Assembly (NCBI GenBank): GCA_028708195.1
Contig: JAQVZK010000107.1
Location: 1-7,696, forward strand
Length of the DNA stretch: 7,696 nt
Reading direction: 5' to 3'
DNA from: Desulfovibrio sp.
GTDB taxonomy: Bacteria > Desulfobacterota > Desulfovibrionia > Desulfovibrionales > Desulfovibrionaceae
A program made the translations under genes and the position numbers. The first letter of the stretch is position 1. Each line of letters opens with the position of its first letter. Below are positions 1 through 5,258 of this stretch, piece by piece. The notes below the pieces were generated by a model that saw only the letters and a program-made list of their open reading frames with translations, had not been told where the DNA came from and did no database searches.

Positions 1-90
1 TTCATCAATCTGCATGGGCTCGAAATCCACATCAAAATCGGCGCGGATCACGGCGAGGAGGTTATCCAGTTCTTCCGTGCTTGTAGGCAT
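1..90 (-). CDS. N-terminal fragment of an unidentified leftward gene
   Basis: The gene runs off the left edge; only the first 30 codons are present. The peptide begins MPTSTEELDN and continues through an acidic stretch to MQIDE, with no signal peptide or membrane segment, so a cytoplasmic protein is likely. The ATG (90-88 on the minus strand) is preceded six bases upstream by a good Shine-Dalgarno sequence, AAGGA (plus-strand positions 97-101), which is the main reason to call this a real start. It is divergent from prmA across a 256-base gap. I do not recognise the family from 30 residues. Seen: frame, start and ribosome binding site. Inferred: that it is a full gene continuing outside the window. 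Confidence 0.7.
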   Translation of the reverse strand, partial: MPTSTEELDNLLAVIRADFDVDFEPMQIDE

Positions 91-346
91 GTGCTTTCCT
101 TGAAAAAAGCGAATTTTAGAAAGTGGGACAAACTATTTTTTTACTAGCAATCCTCCCACATGGCAATATGCTACGGATTTTAGGGATTTTCCGCAGGGCG
201 CAGTGCAGGTGCGCAGAGACGCAGAGGCAAGCCGCCAGCTCTTGCACCAATGGCGGGGGGACAAAAATGAGGTTCTCGACCACAGAGGCAAAATCTGTCA
301 TGCTGGCTTGACTTTTCAGCCTGTCACAGCAAAATAGAGATGGATA
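91..346. promoter_or_regulatory. Divergent intergenic region upstream of prmA
   Basis: This gap lies between two divergently read genes, so it must carry promoters in both directions. I see no convincing consensus pair. The best plus-strand candidate is TTGACT (308-313), 16 bases, then CAAAAT (330-335), but it would start transcription only a few bases before the prmA ATG at 347, giving an almost leaderless message. The middle contains several CGCAG repeats (about 191-225) and a weak six-base-pair hairpin (232-237 with 251-256). A 62-codon GTG-started reading frame at 123-311 has no ribosome binding site or family signature and is not called. Confidence 0.3.
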
Positions 347-1195
347 ATGAACAATATTTTTCAGCTTGAAATCATTGTGGATGAGTATTCCTATGACCTT
401 GCCGTGGGTGTTTTGACCCTGGAGGTTTCTTTTGGCTGGGAGGAAGAAAGCCTGCCCACAGGTGCCAGCCGTTTTCGTATACACTGTGAAAACGCCGACT
501 TCATTGAAAATCTGCGCAATACCTTTACGGCGCGTGTGCCTGCGGCCAAATGCACAGTGCATACGCTTGAAGCGCAGGACTGGCTTGCCGCCTGGCGGGA
601 ATTTTTTACGCCTGTGCCCTGTGGCAAGCGCTTTGTGGTTTTGCCGCCCTGGCTTGCGGACACGCAGGATTTTCCCGACCGCATCAAGGTGCTTATTGAG
701 CCAAAAAGTGCTTTTGGCACCGGGCATCATGCCACAACGGCCTTGTGCCTCATGGTGCTGAGTGATTTGATTGACGCTGGGCGCGTATCCCCCGGCGATA
801 CTTTTTTGGACCTTGGCACCGGGTCGGGCGTGCTTGGCATTGCCTGCTGCAAAAGTGGCCTCAAGGGCGAAGGGCTTGATATCGACGTGCTTGCCGTTGA
901 AAACGCCTTGGAAAATCGCGTGCTCAACCATGTGGAAGATTTTACGGTGGCGCAGGGCAGCATAGACGCCGTGCCGGGCAAAACCTATGATGTGGTGTTG
1001 GCAAATATTCTTGCCCGCCCACTCATCGAGCTTGCGCCGCTTATTGTGCGTGCCTGCAAGCCCGGTGCGTGCCTTGTGCTTTCGGGGCTGTTGGAAATTC
1101 AGGCCGACAGTGTGGAAGAAGCCTACACGGCCCAATGCCTGCCCAAGCCCCGCCGGGTGCTGGACGGGGAATGGTGCGCCCTGGTGTGGGAATAA
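347..1195 (+). CDS. prmA: Ribosomal protein L11 methyltransferase
   Basis: The product (282 residues) is the SAM-dependent enzyme that trimethylates ribosomal protein L11 in the cytoplasm; E. coli PrmA is of similar length. An N-terminal substrate-recognition domain occupies roughly residues 1-110. The Rossmann methyltransferase domain follows. Visible signatures are the PrmA-typical FGTGHHATT (residues 123-131), the SAM-binding motif I DLGTGSG (155-161) followed by VLGIA, and the ANIL motif (219-222) that replaces the NPPY of other amino-methyltransferases. The ATG at 347 is the only ATG compatible with the frame, since a stop codon lies just upstream (335-337); the Shine-Dalgarno sequence is weak (GAGA, 337-340). 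A small membrane protein gene starts 3 bases after the stop and is probably cotranscribed. The sequence looks intact. Confidence 0.95.
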   Translation: MNNIFQLEIIVDEYSYDLAVGVLTLEVSFGWEEESLPTGASRFRIHCENADFIENLRNTFTARVPAAKCTVHTLEAQDWLAAWREFFTPVPCGKRFVVLPPWLADTQDFPDRIKVLIEPKSAFGTGHHATTALCLMVLSDLIDAGRVSPGDTFLDLGTGSGVLGIACCKSGLKGEGLDIDVLAVENALENRVLNHVEDFTVAQGSIDAVPGKTYDVVLANILARPLIELAPLIVRACKPGACLVLSGLLEIQADSVEEAYTAQCLPKPRRVLDGEWCALVWE

Positions 1196-1198
1196 ATT

Positions 1199-1615
1199 GT
1201 GCCGGGCTGTCCGATTATGATGGCTGCTGCCGAGGGGCTGCTCCAGAGTGGCGGACAGGGCCTTGCTGCGGCGGGGCAGGTTCTGGCGGACAAGATTCTG
1301 GCGGACAAGATTCTGGCAGATAAAATTCTGATGGATCAGCCTCAGGTTTACTGGCTGCCTTCTGACACTGCTTTTCTATGGGCCTGGGGTCTGATGCTGG
1401 TTTTCGGATTTGGCATTCAGGCTTTGGGTCTGTTTTTTCGTAAAAAAGTCCCCGTGGCAGTGGGGGCGGCTCTTGTGTGCGGAGCCGCCGTTATGGACAA
1501 AGACCCCACCCTTTTTGTCGGGCAGGTATTGCTGATAGCCGGTGTGGCCATCGCCTATGCCAGCAGGGCAAAAAAACAGCGTGCAGGCGCTGCCCCTAAA
1601 GCAGATTACCTATGA
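1199..1615 (+). CDS. Small three-helix membrane protein with ADKIL repeats, function unknown
   Basis: The product is up to 138 residues. It has an Ala/Gly/Gln-rich N-terminal region, then three tandem copies of ADKIL (residues 30-44), then three hydrophobic segments (about 57-80, 84-99 and 104-122) and a basic tail (SRAKKQR). The inner-membrane location is inferred from these segments. I recognise no family. The start is uncertain: GTG at 1199 lies 3 bases after the prmA stop, and ATG codons at 1217 and 1220 are alternatives; none has a strong Shine-Dalgarno sequence. A later ATG at 1331 would give a 94-residue protein lacking the repeat. I prefer an upstream start because the third repeat copy differs from the second only at synonymous third positions, which suggests the repeat is translated. 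Its role cannot be inferred from prmA, which is a housekeeping gene. The stop codon lies within a 12-base-pair hairpin. Confidence 0.75.
   Translation: MPGCPIMMAAAEGLLQSGGQGLAAAGQVLADKILADKILADKILMDQPQVYWLPSDTAFLWAWGLMLVFGFGIQALGLFFRKKVPVAVGAALVCGAAVMDKDPTLFVGQVLLIAGVAIAYASRAKKQRAGAAPKADYL
1280..1339 (+). repeat. 15-base in-frame tandem repeat (ADKIL)
   Basis: There are three good copies and one decayed copy of the 15-base unit ATTCTGGCGGACAAG (1280-1294, 1295-1309, 1310-1324, 1325-1339). The unit is a multiple of three and encodes I-L-A-D-K. Copies 1 and 2 differ only at the first base. Copy 3 has three substitutions, all synonymous (gcg to gca, gac to gat, aag to aaa). Copy 4 has four mismatches and changes the protein to I-L-M-D-Q. 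Confidence 0.9.
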
Positions 1616-1636
1616 AATGTGAAGCATTTCATAGGT
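1608..1636. terminator. Perfect 12-bp hairpin overlapping the stop codon of the membrane protein gene
   Basis: ACCTATGAAATG (1608-1619) pairs perfectly with CATTTCATAGGT (1625-1636) around the five-base loop TGAAG. The stop codon TGA (1613-1615) sits in the left arm. It lies at a convergent gene junction, where a transcription terminator or 3'-end stabiliser is expected. The stem is AT-rich and no run of T follows on either strand, so it is not a textbook intrinsic terminator. The hairpin is certain as sequence; its function is inferred. Confidence 0.5.
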
Positions 1637-1673
1637 GTCATTCTGCAGAAGATGCAATTGGGGGTCGAATCCA

Positions 1674-1708
1674 CGCCGCGTTACGGCGCGCTGCACTCTT
1701 GTGCAGCG
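1674..1708 (-). terminator. Pair of GC-rich hairpins just after the M23 peptidase gene
   Basis: Two adjacent inverted repeats lie immediately downstream of the leftward peptidase gene, whose stop is at 1709-1711. One is CGCTGCAC/GTGCAGCG (1689-1696 with 1701-1708, loop TCTT), a perfect eight-base-pair stem. The other is CGCCG/CGGCG (1674-1678 with 1684-1688). A ten-base palindrome, TTCTGCAGAA, lies at 1641-1650. The position suits transcription termination of the peptidase gene, but there is no T tract on the minus strand, so termination by this structure is inference. Confidence 0.45.
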
Positions 1709-2641
1709 TCAGGGGCGGGTCCTGTCCTCCCAGAGGGGAATAGGCGGCGGCGTAAAGTCTTCAAGTTCCTTGAGGCTGCGCCCTGCCCGTGTCGGGCGGC
1801 CGTCGCGCCCCCGCACCATAGGGCCACAGGTCTGCGGGGTCATCTCTTCTGGTATATCCTCTGGTGCCGGGCGCAAAACATCTTCACCTCTGGTCAGAAA
1901 GGGCAGCGGGTCAACAAGCTTGCCCGATGTATCACGCAGGCCAAAGTGCAAATGCGCCCCGGTTGTGCGGCCCGTGCAGCCCACAAGTCCCACGGGGGTT
2001 CCCTTTTCCACTGCCTGCCCGTTTTTTACCAGCGTCTTTCCCAAATGGGCATAGCGGGCGGTCATGCCGTCATCTTGAAGAACATCCACCACAATGCCGT
2101 ATAATCCCCCCTTGCCAGCGTGAATGACCTTGCCGCCCCGAAAGGCCACGACCGGCCAGTTCAGCCGGGCGCGCAGGTCAATGCCGCTGTGCTCGCGCAC
2201 CACCATCCCCCGGCGGCTCAGCCATGTGGGCATGCGGCGCGGGCCGAAGGGTGAGGTAAGCAACTCATTGAGCGGCGGAAGCTGCCGCTGAGCCAGGGCG
2301 GGCGGCAGTGCTGCGTCTGGTGCTTCTGACTTTTCGCTGTCAGTTTTAGTGAGGTTTTTGTTTTCTTCATCCTGCTGTTGCGGCGTGCCCTCGGGCTGGC
2401 TTTCTTCAAGCTTGGAATCAAGGCCCGGTGCAGTTGCAGGCACAGTTTCCGATGCAGATGCGGGTTCCGGCCTGCCTGTGGTCGCTGTCGCGGGCGTTGT
2501 TTCAGGCGTTGCGGCGGATACGGCTGCTTTTCCGTTTTTTTGTATGGAGCCACTGCGGGCATCTTGAGCAATCGATTCCGCCACAGGGCACAAGAAGGCG
2601 AGCGCGACCAGCAAAGCTGGGAAAAAAAGGTTACTACGCAT
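1709..2641 (-). CDS. Secreted M23-family (LytM-type) peptidoglycan endopeptidase
   Basis: The product (310 residues) is predicted to act in the periplasm as a zinc metalloendopeptidase on peptidoglycan cross-bridges or stem peptides, or as a degenerate regulator of amidases. Residues 1-25 form a signal peptide (MRSNLF, then a hydrophobic core, with a likely cut after SIA). A low-complexity linker rich in Ala, Thr, Pro, Glu and Ser covers about 26-120. The LytM domain spans about 130-248. Zinc ligands are visible as HSGID (H151, D155) and HLHF (H232); the catalytic-site histidines H199 (YAHLG) and H230 are also present, so the enzyme looks active. A Pro-rich, charged tail follows. There is no LysM, SH3 or coiled-coil domain. 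No strong Shine-Dalgarno sequence precedes the ATG, but no other ATG/GTG/TTG start is available before the upstream in-frame stop. It is divergent from the pirin gene. The exact cell-wall bond cleaved cannot be read from sequence. Confidence 0.9.
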   Translation of the reverse strand: MRSNLFFPALLVALAFLCPVAESIAQDARSGSIQKNGKAAVSAATPETTPATATTGRPEPASASETVPATAPGLDSKLEESQPEGTPQQQDEENKNLTKTDSEKSEAPDAALPPALAQRQLPPLNELLTSPFGPRRMPTWLSRRGMVVREHSGIDLRARLNWPVVAFRGGKVIHAGKGGLYGIVVDVLQDDGMTARYAHLGKTLVKNGQAVEKGTPVGLVGCTGRTTGAHLHFGLRDTSGKLVDPLPFLTRGEDVLRPAPEDIPEEMTPQTCGPMVRGRDGRPTRAGRSLKELEDFTPPPIPLWEDRTRP

Positions 2642-2877
2642 GGTTTGGGTCGATTGGCGGTTTCGCCGGGTATATATTGGGGGTCAGGTGTCTGTTGGCG
2701 CGGTTATGTGTCGTAACTGTCGTGCGGGCTGTTGCCCCCGGCGCTGTTTTCTGTTTACCTAAAGCAGGGCAACAGGGTTTGCAGGCCGAAATGGTAGAAG
2801 CAGATTTTTTTAGGTACAGTATTCCACCATTGTCGGCAAGTTTTACACGCCTGCGCGGCCCGCTTAAAGGAGTAGCT
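2642..2877. promoter_or_regulatory. Divergent region between M23 peptidase and pirin genes, with pirin ribosome binding site
   Basis: This 236-base gap should hold promoters for both neighbours. A TATATA element around 2671-2677 reads in both directions but no good -35 partner is found at 16-18 bases on either strand. The sequence TACAGTATT near 2815-2823 is a possible -10 region for the pirin gene, also without a clear -35. The strong feature is the pirin Shine-Dalgarno sequence TAAAGGAG (2865-2872), five bases before the ATG at 2878. This decides the pirin start against the much longer open frame that extends upstream into the peptidase gene. Confidence 0.4.
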
Positions 2878-3738
2878 ATGAAAAAACGCACTATTGCTGA
2901 ACTGGTCACAGGCCGAAAGGCCATTGATGGGGCGGGTGTACATCTTGTGCGTGTGCTTGGTTCACCTACGGTTAAAAGTTTTGATCCATTTCTTATGCTG
3001 GACGCATTTGATTCTGAAAATCCCCAGGATTACATCAAGGGTTTCCCCACGCATCCGCATCGGGGCATAGAAACCTTTACCTATCTTATGCGCGGGCGCA
3101 TTGATCATGAGGACAGTCTGGGCAATGCAGGAAGCATCATTGACGGCGGCTGCCAGTGGATGACGGCAGGCAGCGGCATGCTGCATCAGGAGATGCCCCA
3201 GGCAGCCCGGCGCATGCTGGGCATGCAGTTATGGATCAACCTGCCGCGCGCCAGCAAAATGGTTGACCCCGAGTACAGGGACATCAGGGCCGAAATGGTG
3301 CCCAAAATGGAGGAGGGCGGTGCCCTCGTAGCCGTGGTGGCAGGTGAATACGCAGGTGTTACCGGGGCCACCAAGGGCGATTACGTGGACGTGACGTTTT
3401 TGGATGTGACGCTCAAGCCCGGCGCGCTCTGGTCTGTGGCTACCAAGCCGCAGGACACGGTTTTTGCCTATATGGTTGAAGGCAGTTGTGAGCTGGCTGG
3501 CGGCGGGGGCGAGATTCCGCACAGAAACGCCTGCCTGTTCACCCCCGGTGACGGCGTGAGTCTTGTGGGCGGCCCGGAGGGCGCGCATTTTGTGCTGGTT
3601 ACTGGCGCGCCCCTGCGTGAGCCGGTGGCCTGGGGCGGCCCCATTGTCATGAATACGGATGAAGAACTGAAGCAGGCTTTTTTTGAGCTGGAGGACGGCA
3701 CTTTTATTCGGCATGTCCCCAAGGGGAAGGCGGGCTAA
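2878..3738 (+). CDS. Pirin family protein (bicupin)
   Basis: The product (286 residues) belongs to the pirin family, cytoplasmic double-cupin proteins that bind one iron or other divalent metal. Some bacterial members have quercetin 2,3-dioxygenase activity and others modulate metabolic enzymes, so the specific role here is open. The family core is clear: FDPFLMLDAFD (35-45), FPTHPHRGIETFTYL (56-70), and TAGSGMLHQEMP (96-107). The four metal ligands of human pirin correspond to H59, H61, H103 and E105, all present. The second cupin domain fills the C-terminal half. Length is normal for the family. The ATG at 2878 is fixed by a strong ribosome binding site; the frame stays open far upstream but antisense to the M23 gene. 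It appears to be a single-gene unit: 347 bases separate it from znuA. A short hairpin CGGGC/GCCCG (3731-3745) surrounds its stop codon. Confidence 0.93.
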   Translation: MKKRTIAELVTGRKAIDGAGVHLVRVLGSPTVKSFDPFLMLDAFDSENPQDYIKGFPTHPHRGIETFTYLMRGRIDHEDSLGNAGSIIDGGCQWMTAGSGMLHQEMPQAARRMLGMQLWINLPRASKMVDPEYRDIRAEMVPKMEEGGALVAVVAGEYAGVTGATKGDYVDVTFLDVTLKPGALWSVATKPQDTVFAYMVEGSCELAGGGGEIPHRNACLFTPGDGVSLVGGPEGAHFVLVTGAPLREPVAWGGPIVMNTDEELKQAFFELEDGTFIRHVPKGKAG

Positions 3739-3916
3739 ACGCCCGACGCTGGCCGGATTCTGGCCTGACACCAGGGCAGACTGTCTTTACGCCAGTGATA
3801 AACCTTAAAGACTCAGCCCCGTGAATGCCGTTTTGACCAGCATGCACCCTGAAACCTTTTTGTGCAGGCTACTGCCTGTACCAGATTGAAGTATAATAAA
3901 GGTTTTAGGGGGGAGC

Positions 3917-3956
3917 GTGGGGGAGAAACCCTTTTGCAAAAGGGTTTCTCCCCCGC
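3917..3956. repeat. Long intergenic palindrome (REP-like)
   Basis: Bases 3919-3954 form a perfect 36-base palindrome with no loop. The left half is GGGGGAGAAACCCTTTTG and the right half is its exact reverse complement. With one mismatch (a G-T pair in RNA) it extends to 3917-3956. No T tract follows on either strand, so a simple intrinsic terminator is not supported. I recall similar G-run, CCCTTTT/AAAAGGG palindromes as common intergenic elements in Desulfovibrio; that is memory, not a search. It could act as a transcript end, a repetitive extragenic palindrome, or a mobile miniature element remnant. Confidence 0.85.
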
Positions 3957-4019
3957 AAAGCGTTTCAAAGGTAAAATGCTCTGGGTGGCTTTCTGTAGTG
4001 CCCATACCATTTCCCCAAG

Positions 4020-4031
4020 CTGTCTTGACAG
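4020..4031 (+). promoter_or_regulatory. Possible operator/-35 element upstream of znuA
   Basis: CTGTC-TT-GACAG is a small inverted repeat that contains a perfect -35 consensus TTGACA (4025-4030), 55 bases before the znuA ATG. An operator overlapping a -35 box would suit repression by a metal sensor. However, no good -10 box lies 16-18 bases downstream (TAACCA or neighbours match poorly), and the arms are only five bases, so this may be chance. Confidence 0.22.
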
Positions 4032-4085
4032 GCCCATAGTGGAGGCTTAACCAAGAGCAGTGATCTGATGGAATGGAGTAATACT

Positions 4086-5258
4086 ATGAAAAAAAACATG
4101 TTTGCGGTTTTTCGTCACAGCACTGCCGTCGCCCTGATTGCTGCCTGCCTGGCAAGTGTGGGCCTGCTTGCGCCGCAGGGCGCTTTGGCGGCTTCTGGTG
4201 GGGGTACGTTGCGTGTCCTTGCCACAACCTATCCTGTGTATCTTCTTGCGCGCAACGTGGTGCAAAACCGGCCTGGCGTGCAGGTTGACCTGCTTATTCC
4301 CGCCCAGACCGGCTGCCCTCACGACTATGCCCTGACCCCCAGGGACATGCAAAAACTGGCTCAGGCCGATGTGCTGCTGCTCAATGGGCTTGGCCTGGAT
4401 GACTTCACGCAGAAGGCCCTGCCCAATGCCAGGCCGGGCCTGGTTGTGGTGGACAGCAGCGCGGGCGTTACCCCTGTGATGGACGTGGACGGTGAAGAAG
4501 ACGGGCATAAAGACGATCATGAGGCCCATGAAGGACAAGACGAGCATGGCGCGCAGGCCGGGCACGGTGGGCAGGAACACGCCGCCGCCAGTCCCACGCA
4601 TGCCGCCAAAAGCGACGCACACCGGGAAAGCGCCCACGGCCATAACCACGACCACGGCCACGGTGACGACCACGGCCACGGCCATAACCACGACCACGGT
4701 GACGGCCACGGCCACGGCCATAACCACAGCCACGGGGCCGTCAATCCTCATGCTTTTGCAAGCCCCATCCAGGCGGGCATCATGATCAAGAACATGGCTG
4801 CAGGTCTTGCCAAGGCCGATCCCCAGCATGCGGCCATTTATGAGGCCAACGCCACGGCCTACGGAAAGGTTCTGGCCGGTCTTGGTGAACGGCTTGTTTC
4901 GCTCGGCAGCAAGTCCCCCAACAAGGGGATTGCCCTCATGCACGACGCCCTGGTTTACATGACGCGTGATGGTGGCCTTGAAGTTGTGGCTGTTATCCAA
5001 AAAAATGAAGAAGCACAGCCTTCGGCCGCGCGCCTTCTCAAGGTGGCCGAGATACTGCGTGAGCATAAGCCAGCCCTCATAGCAAGTGAGCCGCAGTATT
5101 CCGACAAGGCCGTGCAAACCCTCGCCCGCGAGGTGGGCATTCCTGCGGCGCAACTGGATTCCCTGGCCTCCGGCCCGGCAAATCCCCCGCTGGACCACTA
5201 CGAAAGAACTATGAACAACAATATCAACACCCTTGAGAAGTATTTTGAGCAGCGCTGA
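4086..5258 (+). CDS. znuA: Zinc ABC transporter periplasmic binding protein with histidine-rich loop
   Basis: The product (390 residues) captures Zn2+ in the periplasm and hands it to the ZnuB/ZnuC importer. Residues 1-35 form a Sec signal peptide with a probable cut after ALA (35). The fold is the cluster A-I metal-binding protein. Likely ligands are H79 in CPHDYALTP (matching PHDYSLRP of E. coli ZnuA), H222 in NPHAF and H286 in MHDAL; E335 (SEPQYS) and D358 (QLDSL) occupy the usual C-terminal ligand region. Residues about 141-216 are a charged loop with some two dozen His in HGH/HNHDH patterns, typical of zinc rather than manganese binders. The loop and signal peptide make the protein longer than average. 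C77 is the only cysteine of the mature chain. The ATG at 4086 is chosen over an in-frame ATG at 4068 because GGAG (4075-4078) lies 7 bases before it and the signal peptide begins MKKN. The stop overlaps znuC by 14 bases. Confidence 0.93.
   Translation: MKKNMFAVFRHSTAVALIAACLASVGLLAPQGALAASGGGTLRVLATTYPVYLLARNVVQNRPGVQVDLLIPAQTGCPHDYALTPRDMQKLAQADVLLLNGLGLDDFTQKALPNARPGLVVVDSSAGVTPVMDVDGEEDGHKDDHEAHEGQDEHGAQAGHGGQEHAAASPTHAAKSDAHRESAHGHNHDHGHGDDHGHGHNHDHGDGHGHGHNHSHGAVNPHAFASPIQAGIMIKNMAAGLAKADPQHAAIYEANATAYGKVLAGLGERLVSLGSKSPNKGIALMHDALVYMTRDGGLEVVAVIQKNEEAQPSAARLLKVAEILREHKPALIASEPQYSDKAVQTLAREVGIPAAQLDSLASGPANPPLDHYERTMNNNINTLEKYFEQR
4638..4733 (+). repeat. Degenerate repeat encoding the histidine-rich loop of ZnuA
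   Basis: The block GGCCATAACCAC occurs three times (4638-4649, 4680-4691, 4716-4727), embedded in runs of CACGGC and CACGAC hexamers. It encodes GHNH-centred units, with 15 His in this segment. Spacings of 42 and 36 bases, all multiples of three, suggest growth and loss by slippage or recombination while keeping frame. This is a coding repeat, not a CRISPR array. Confidence 0.85.

Larger units (their letters stand above)
3739..4085. other. Intergenic region with palindrome and weak promoter-like elements, no credible gene
   Basis: This 347-base stretch between pirin and znuA holds no gene that I can support; short open frames here read through the palindrome in both directions and lack ribosome binding sites. 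Contents in order are a hairpin at the pirin stop (3731-3745), a hairpin with eight-base-pair stem (3862-3869 with 3874-3881, one G-T pair, loop TACT), a TATAAT box (3892-3897), the long palindrome (3917-3956), and a TTGACA box (4025-4030) inside the inverted repeat CTGTCTTGACAG (4020-4031). The znuA Shine-Dalgarno GGAG is at 4075-4078. Confidence 0.7.

Noticed and set aside
162..176. A possible sigma-54 promoter (TGGCAATATGCTACG)
   Set aside because: The GG is not followed by GC at the required ten-base spacing, so the -12 element is missing.
123..311. A 62-codon plus-strand open frame in the gap before prmA
   Set aside because: It has a GTG start, no ribosome binding site and no domain or hydrophobic pattern of interest; it fits a chance open frame in GC-rich DNA.
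116..1135. A 339-codon open frame on the minus strand over prmA
   Set aside because: It is antisense to prmA, whose methyltransferase motifs are unmistakable; the product shows no family feature and no ribosome binding site was found.
1655..1680. A tRNA-like T-arm (GGGGTCGAATCC) that could mark a tRNA fragment or attachment site
   Set aside because: The T-loop is short of the TTCGAAT consensus, no acceptor, D or anticodon arm is present, and no integrase or foreign DNA adjoins it.
2428..2877. An N-terminal extension of the pirin gene to a 436-residue protein
   Set aside because: The extra part overlaps the peptidase gene in antisense and has no domain signature, while ATG 2878 has a strong ribosome binding site and gives the normal pirin length.
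3805..4050. Small open frames over the palindrome on both strands (66, 74 and 62 codons)
   Set aside because: They encode mirror-related peptides (ETLLQKGFSP on both strands), as expected from reading a palindrome; no ribosome binding sites were seen. Such repeat-derived frames are often mis-annotated as hypothetical proteins.
4638..4733. CRISPR-like spaced repeat
   Set aside because: The spaced copies lie in frame inside znuA and encode His-rich peptide; spacers are themselves repeats of the same hexamers.
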